Of a DNA stretch of 64,000 nucleotides, positions 59,848-64,000 are shown one piece after another (the stretch's first letter is position 1; every line of letters begins with the position of its first letter). The stretch comes from Rhizobiales bacterium UBA1912 (GTDB lineage: Bacteria; Pseudomonadota; Alphaproteobacteria; Rhizobiales; Devosiaceae). The notes below the pieces were generated by a model. That model saw only the letters and a program-made list of their open reading frames with translations. It was not told where the DNA came from and did not search any database. Location of the stretch: NCBI GenBank assembly GCA_002337455.1, contig DDGC01000002.1, positions 1 through 64,000 of the forward strand, written 5' to 3'. Made by a program: the position numbers and the translations under genes.

Positions 59848-60177
59848 ATGCGCGTTGCGGTAGCATCGATTGTGGGCGTTTTGGGGGTTGGACTTGCCAG
59901 CCCTGCATTGTCGCAAGGCTTTTCCAACATCGAGGCCATCAACCGGTGTGATGCCTATGTCGAAAGCGCCATCAGGCCGGAGATCAGCGGGAGCTTCAAG
60001 GAGCGCTTCAAGATCAGCTGTTATTTCGGCCTCATCGACCCGATGATCCATGAGGACCATGAAGCCGTTTGCCTTCGCACCTCGCGCGCTTTTCCCGGCA
60101 GGGCCGGTGAGCTTGCCGAACTGATGTGCGTTGGAGCGTACCTCACCTATCTCGATGAATCGGGGCCCGCGCAGTAG
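59848..60177 (+). CDS. Exported hypothetical protein with four cysteines
   Basis: The 109-residue precursor has a signal peptide (MRVAVASIVGVLGVGLASPA, cleaved near LSQ) and a mature domain with four Cys (NRCDAY, ISCYFG, AVCLRT, LMCVGA). Two disulfides are plausible in the periplasm. No family is recognised. It lies 132 bases after the previous exported protein gene on the same strand. Confidence 0.75.
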   Translation: MRVAVASIVGVLGVGLASPALSQGFSNIEAINRCDAYVESAIRPEISGSFKERFKISCYFGLIDPMIHEDHEAVCLRTSRAFPGRAGELAELMCVGAYLTYLDESGPAQ

Positions 60178-60241
60178 TGGTTTCGGAACCAGCGACGGTT
60201 CTGATCGTTGAAGACTTCGTGTCCTTGCATGGAGAACCGCT

Positions 60242-60562
60242 ATGGCCAATCTCAGTTTAACAAACGGGATGGAAAAACCCATCAAGTCCCAGCTTCGCGA
60301 GCTGAGACAACAGTTGAACTCGATTTCCAAAAATCTTGCCGATCATGGGCTGGACTTCGACGACCTTGCGGACGGGGCCGACGACTTTGTGCATGGCGCG
60401 CGCAAGAACGCCCGGCGAACAATGCGACATGCCCGCAAGGATATCGACGTTCTCTCACGCGCCGCGCACAAGGCGCCAGCGAGCGCAGGGGCCGTTCTCG
60501 TTGTGGCCGCCGCCGTGGGGTTCGGGCTGGGCTATCTCCTGCATATCGCGCAGGATCACTGA
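60242..60562 (+). CDS. Small tail-anchored protein, DUF883/ElaB-like
   Basis: The 106-residue protein has a helical N-terminal region (KSQLRELRQQLNSISKNLADH), a charged middle, and a C-terminal membrane helix (APASAGAVLVVAAAVGFGLGYLL). This resembles ElaB/YqjD-type inner-membrane proteins, which associate with ribosomes in stationary phase in Escherichia coli. GGAG is 7 bases before the ATG. The assignment is by layout more than by sequence. Confidence 0.7.
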   Translation: MANLSLTNGMEKPIKSQLRELRQQLNSISKNLADHGLDFDDLADGADDFVHGARKNARRTMRHARKDIDVLSRAAHKAPASAGAVLVVAAAVGFGLGYLLHIAQDH

Positions 60563-60568
60563 TTGCGC

Positions 60569-62869
60569 CTATTTCCCCCGTCGCAGGGCATCGGCCAGCG
60601 CAGCGCCAAGGGCGCCCTGTGACGGGGCAGGCTGAGCGGGCTTTTTCGGGCGTGGCGCGCCTCGCTCCGGCTGCACAGACCCAGCGTTCCGTTCGGGGGC
60701 CGCGTCGCGGCGCATGGAAAGGCTGATACGCTTTCGCTTGGCGTCGACTTCGAGCACCTTGACCTTGACCACGTCGCCCGCCTTGACGACCTCATGGGCA
60801 TCCTTGATGAAGCGGTCGGCGAGCTGGGAAACGTGCACGAGGCCGTCCTGGTGAACCCCGATATCGACGAAGGCGCCGAAAGCGGCCACGTTGGTCACCG
60901 TGCCCTCGAGCATCATGCCCGGCTTGAGGTCGGATATTTCCTCAATTCCATCGGCAAATGTCGCTGTCTTGAATTCGGGGCGCGGATCGCGGCCGGGTTT
61001 TTCAAGTTCGGCGAGAATGTCGCGCACCGTGGGCAGACCAAATGTGTCGTCGGCAAAGCTGCGCGGATCGAGCTTTTTGAGCGCAGCGCTATCTCCCATC
61101 AACTGGCGGATATCCCGCCCGCATGCCGCAACGATTTTCCGCGCTACGCCATAGGCTTCGGGGTGGACCGAGGAGGCATCGAGGGGTTCTGCACCGTCGC
61201 GAATGCGCAGAAACCCGGCGGCCTGCTCGAACGCTTTGGGTCCAAGCCTAGCGACGGAGAGCAAGTCCTTGCGCGCCGAGAACGCACCGTTGGCATTGCG
61301 ATGGGCGACGATGGCTTCGGCCAGAGACGTGCCGAGCCCTGAAACCCGAGCAAGCAGCGGGGCCGAGGCAGTATTGAGATCGACGCCCACCGCGTTCACT
61401 GCATCTTCCACTACGGCGTCGAGCGACTTGGCAAGCCGGTACTGATCCACATCGTGCTGATACTGGCCCACGCCAATCGATTTGGGTTCGATCTTGACCA
61501 GTTCGGCCAAAGGGTCCTGCAGGCGGCGGGCGATGGAAACCGCGCCGCGCAGCGAAACGTCGAGATCGGGGAGTTCGTTCGAAGCGGTTTCGGAGGCCGA
61601 ATAGACCGAGGCGCCCGCTTCGCTGACCACGACCTTCATGGGCTTGGGCGCTGGGACCATCGACAGCATGTCGGCCACGAGGCGTTCCGTCTCGCGGCTT
61701 GCCGTGCCATTGCCGATGGCAATGAGATCGACCTTGTGCCGGGCGACCAGCGCCATGAGCGCGGCAAGGCTGCCCTGGATGTCGTTGCGCGGCTGGAACG
61801 GATAGATGGTAGCGGTGTCGAGCACCTTGCCAGTGGCATCGACGATGGCCACTTTGACCCCGGTGCGGATACCGGGATCGAGCCCCATGGTGGCGCGGTT
61901 CCCGGCCGGTGCGGCCAACAGAAGATCCTTGAGATTGCGCGCAAACACCGTGATAGCCTCGTCTTCGGCCCGCTCGCGCAGCCGCCCCATCAGGTCGACC
62001 GAGAGGTGCAGCCAGAGTTTGACCCGCCAACTCCAGCGCGCGACATCCATCAGCCACTGGTCGGCGGCGCCGCCATCGGCGCGGATGGCGAAATGGGCGG
62101 CAACCATGGTTTCGGCAGGCTTGTATTTGCCTTCTGCGTCGGCATCGAGTTCGAGATCTACAGCCAGCACGTCCTCATTGCGTCCGCGCAGCATGGCCAG
62201 GGCCCGATGGCTGGGCACCTTGGACCACGCTTCGGCATGATCGAAATAATCGGAAAACTTGGCGCCCTGCTCCTGCTTGCCCTCGATGACCTTTGCTCGC
62301 AGCACGGCCTTACGCTCCATGTAATCGCGCAGCCTGCCGATCAGCCCGGCATCCTCGGCAAAGCGTTCGGCGAGAATATCGCGCGCGCCTTCGAGCGCGG
62401 CCTTGGTATCGGACACATCGTCGGACAGGTATTTTTCGGCCTCGACGAGCGGGGTAAGCGCGCGGTTTTCGAACAGGGCGTCGGCCAGCGGCTCCAGACC
62501 GCGCTCGCGCGCAATCTCGGCCTTGGTGCGGCGCTTGGGCTTGTAGGGGAGGTAGATATCCTCGAGCTCGGACTTGGTCATGACGCGGGCGATCTGCGCA
62601 GACAGATCACCGGTCAGTTTGCCCTGGGAGTCGATCGACTGGAGAATAGCGGACCGGCGTGCCTCCAACTCACGCAGATAGCCCAGCCGGGTTTCCAGCG
62701 TACGCAATTGGGCATCGTCGAGCCCACCGGTGACTTCCTTGCGATAGCGGGCAACAAAGGGAACCGTAGCCCCTCCATCGAGGAGGTCGACCGCCGCCTT
62801 CACCTGTTCGGGACGGGCGGAGATTTCGGTTGCGATGAGTCCGGCGATGGCTCTTGCTATGTCGGTCAT
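60569..62869 (-). CDS. tex: Tex-family RNA-binding transcription accessory protein
   Basis: Tex (766 residues) is a cytoplasmic nucleic-acid-binding protein linked to transcription and stress survival. Its domains are an N-terminal helical region (IARAIAGLIATEIS, VPFVARYRKE), a YqgF-like RNase H fold with GLDPGIRTGVKVAIVD, tandem helix-hairpin-helix motifs (VGVDLNTASAPLLARVSGLG), and an S1 domain near the C-terminus (GMMLEGTVTNVAAFGAFVDIGVHQDGLVHVS). The tail is Arg/Pro-rich. The ATG at 62869 fits the family N-terminus. Confidence 0.96.
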   Translation of the reverse strand: MTDIARAIAGLIATEISARPEQVKAAVDLLDGGATVPFVARYRKEVTGGLDDAQLRTLETRLGYLRELEARRSAILQSIDSQGKLTGDLSAQIARVMTKSELEDIYLPYKPKRRTKAEIARERGLEPLADALFENRALTPLVEAEKYLSDDVSDTKAALEGARDILAERFAEDAGLIGRLRDYMERKAVLRAKVIEGKQEQGAKFSDYFDHAEAWSKVPSHRALAMLRGRNEDVLAVDLELDADAEGKYKPAETMVAAHFAIRADGGAADQWLMDVARWSWRVKLWLHLSVDLMGRLRERAEDEAITVFARNLKDLLLAAPAGNRATMGLDPGIRTGVKVAIVDATGKVLDTATIYPFQPRNDIQGSLAALMALVARHKVDLIAIGNGTASRETERLVADMLSMVPAPKPMKVVVSEAGASVYSASETASNELPDLDVSLRGAVSIARRLQDPLAELVKIEPKSIGVGQYQHDVDQYRLAKSLDAVVEDAVNAVGVDLNTASAPLLARVSGLGTSLAEAIVAHRNANGAFSARKDLLSVARLGPKAFEQAAGFLRIRDGAEPLDASSVHPEAYGVARKIVAACGRDIRQLMGDSAALKKLDPRSFADDTFGLPTVRDILAELEKPGRDPRPEFKTATFADGIEEISDLKPGMMLEGTVTNVAAFGAFVDIGVHQDGLVHVSQLADRFIKDAHEVVKAGDVVKVKVLEVDAKRKRISLSMRRDAAPERNAGSVQPERGAPRPKKPAQPAPSQGALGAALADALRRGK

Positions 62870-63083
62870 GGGAATCCGGAACTGGTCAAAGGGATGCCGG
62901 ACCTTAGGCGGCGATTGTGGCGGGCGCAAAGCCTCAATCGACCCATCCACAGGCAGGAATGGGCCCGCCGCGGCCGATCTTGTGACCGCCGGGCAACACT
63001 GCCGAGCGTGCGAGACCGCATCACCGCTCCGTGACCAAGCAGCGCCTTTTTCGCGCCATCATTGGTGCTGTAACCCATGGGCC

Positions 63084-63431
63084 ATGATCCGCTACCTACC
63101 CATCCTGATGCTGGCCTTCGGCCTTTTGCTGGTTTCGGCCTCGTTTGCCTCCGCGCGAACGCCCGACGCGCCGCGTCCCGACCATGCCGCCGTTTGTGTG
63201 GACGTGTCCGCGCAAAGCGCTTCATTGTCCGCCGAGCCGGCCAAGCTGGGACGGTGCTGGAAACAGATGGGCCTGGGCATCCTCATCCCTGGTTGTCAGG
63301 TGCATGCGGAACTGGCGCGCATCGACCAGCCGGCCATACCCGACGGCGACACTTTCTGGCCGGCGCCCTTGAACCTCATGGGTAACGATGGTCCCCCGGC
63401 GCGTCTCGACATCCCCCCGCCCCGCGCCTGA
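63084..63431 (+). CDS. Exported hypothetical protein
   Basis: The 115-residue precursor has a signal peptide (MIRYLPILMLAFGLLLVSAS, cleaved near FASA) followed by a short mature part with three cysteines (AVCVD, GRCWKQ, PGCQVH) and a proline-rich end (FWPAPLNLMG, IPPPRA). No family is recognised. It lies between tex, on the other strand, and the second L,D-transpeptidase, 70 bases downstream. Confidence 0.68.
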   Translation: MIRYLPILMLAFGLLLVSASFASARTPDAPRPDHAAVCVDVSAQSASLSAEPAKLGRCWKQMGLGILIPGCQVHAELARIDQPAIPDGDTFWPAPLNLMGNDGPPARLDIPPPRA

Positions 63432-63501
63432 CCCCTCCTGCGATCCATTGCCCTTTTTTGACTGGCGAGCGCTATGCGCCGCTGAACTGTGAGATTTTGA
63501 C

Positions 63502-64000
63502 ATGTCTGAACTGACCCTGACCCGGCGCGGCTTTATGGCCGGCGCATCAAGCCTTATGGCCATGACCGCGGCTGGCTGCGCCACGACCACCCGGCCCACG
63601 ACGCAAATTCAATTGCCACCACCGATATCGCCGGAGGTCGTGGCGATGTACGCTGCACGGCCGGAAGAACAGTTTCCCATCCCCGCCGTTGACCTGCGTT
63701 ATCTCGACAAGAAGTATTTCCGCCAGCGCGTCCCCTACCCCACAACCGAAAAGCCCGGGACGGTCATTGTCGATACGCCGAACTTCTATCTCTACCACGT
63801 CGAAGACGGCGGCACCGCGATGCGCTATGGCGCAGGCCTGGGCCGTGCCGGCTTTGAATGGTCCGGCCGCGGGCACATCGCCTATTCACGTGAATGGCCC
63901 GTCTGGACACCGCCGTCTGAAATGGTGGACCGCCAGCCGCAGCTTGAAAAATGGCGGAATGGCCAGCCTCCCGGACTGGACAACCCGCTGGGTGCGCGGG
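63502..64000 (+). CDS. L,D-transpeptidase, 3' truncated by window edge
   Basis: The first 166 residues are visible. The N-terminus SELTLTRRGFMAGASSLMA has a twin-arginine pair (R8, R9) and then a lipobox-like AAGC with C26, so it may be a Tat-exported lipoprotein. The YkuD domain begins with GTVIVDTPNFYLYHVEDGG and AMRYGAGLGRAGFEWSG, closely similar to the gene at 7645. The catalytic His/Cys region would lie beyond the window. The frame continues open to base 64000. Confidence 0.9.
   Translation, partial: MSELTLTRRGFMAGASSLMAMTAAGCATTTRPTTQIQLPPPISPEVVAMYAARPEEQFPIPAVDLRYLDKKYFRQRVPYPTTEKPGTVIVDTPNFYLYHVEDGGTAMRYGAGLGRAGFEWSGRGHIAYSREWPVWTPPSEMVDRQPQLEKWRNGQPPGLDNPLGAR

Overview
The window is a chromosomal segment of a GC-rich alphaproteobacterium of the order Hyphomicrobiales (Rhizobiales). 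A Devosiaceae member (Devosia/Pelagibacterium-like) is my best guess. The evidence is the gene order murA - DUF2948 - hisD - UPF0262 - phosphatase - infA - maf - yacG, the short-form HisG with HisZ, a tRNA-His with the G1-U72/A73 acceptor typical of this branch, two LacI-controlled glucoside ABC systems, and an Irr-type iron box. No transposase, integrase, phage gene or CRISPR array was seen.

Layout. 1-2.4 kb: 3' end of groEL, a duplicated terminator repeat, a TSUP exporter and a DoxX protein. 2.4-9 kb: hisG-hisZ-hisS operon, a dispersed intergenic repeat, a 30-codon ORF and a DUF1127-like gene, tag, an L,D-transpeptidase, an orphan FlbD-type HTH protein and tRNA-His. 9-15.4 kb: a PAS histidine-kinase-like protein that has lost its phosphoacceptor His, followed by an FbpCAB ferric iron transporter with an ICE/Irr box in front of fbpA. 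15.4-23.5 kb: alpha-glucoside system (aglK, aglA, aglR, aglG, aglF, aglE) with three CCAAAACGTTTTGG-type operators. 23.6-27.8 kb: an HxlR regulator divergent from a two-enzyme flavoprotein fusion, then a GH1 beta-glucosidase with its own LacI-type operator. 28-34.7 kb: mrp, fructose-6-phosphate aldolase/transaldolase, aromatic aminotransferase, DoxX, rsmJ, an M20 amidohydrolase and an AbrB-type membrane protein. 34.6-42.8 kb: maltose/maltodextrin system (malG, malF, malE, a second GH13 glucosidase, a LacI regulator, malK, a cupin).

42.8-46.4 kb: a three-gene ATP-grasp / alpha-E / transglutaminase-like operon of unknown biochemical function; the transglutaminase member lacks the catalytic Cys. 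46.4-53.1 kb: AEC transporter, glpK, SLC13 permease, MgtC, a DUF3008 small protein, a degenerate APH-type kinase and tRNA-Phe. 53.2-58.9 kb: the conserved yacG-maf-infA-(UPF0262::phosphatase)-hisD-DUF2948-murA block on the minus strand. 59-64 kb: tRNA-Thr, small exported proteins, tex, and the start of a second L,D-transpeptidase cut by the window edge.

Two themes stand out. Sugar uptake: two complete ABC importers with matched glucosidases and LacI regulators, plus a beta-glucosidase and glycerol kinase. Degenerate enzymes: a histidine kinase, a transglutaminase and an APH kinase each lack key catalytic residues while their folds and contexts look intact, suggesting scaffold or regulatory roles. 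All functions are inferred from the sequence alone; no database search was run.
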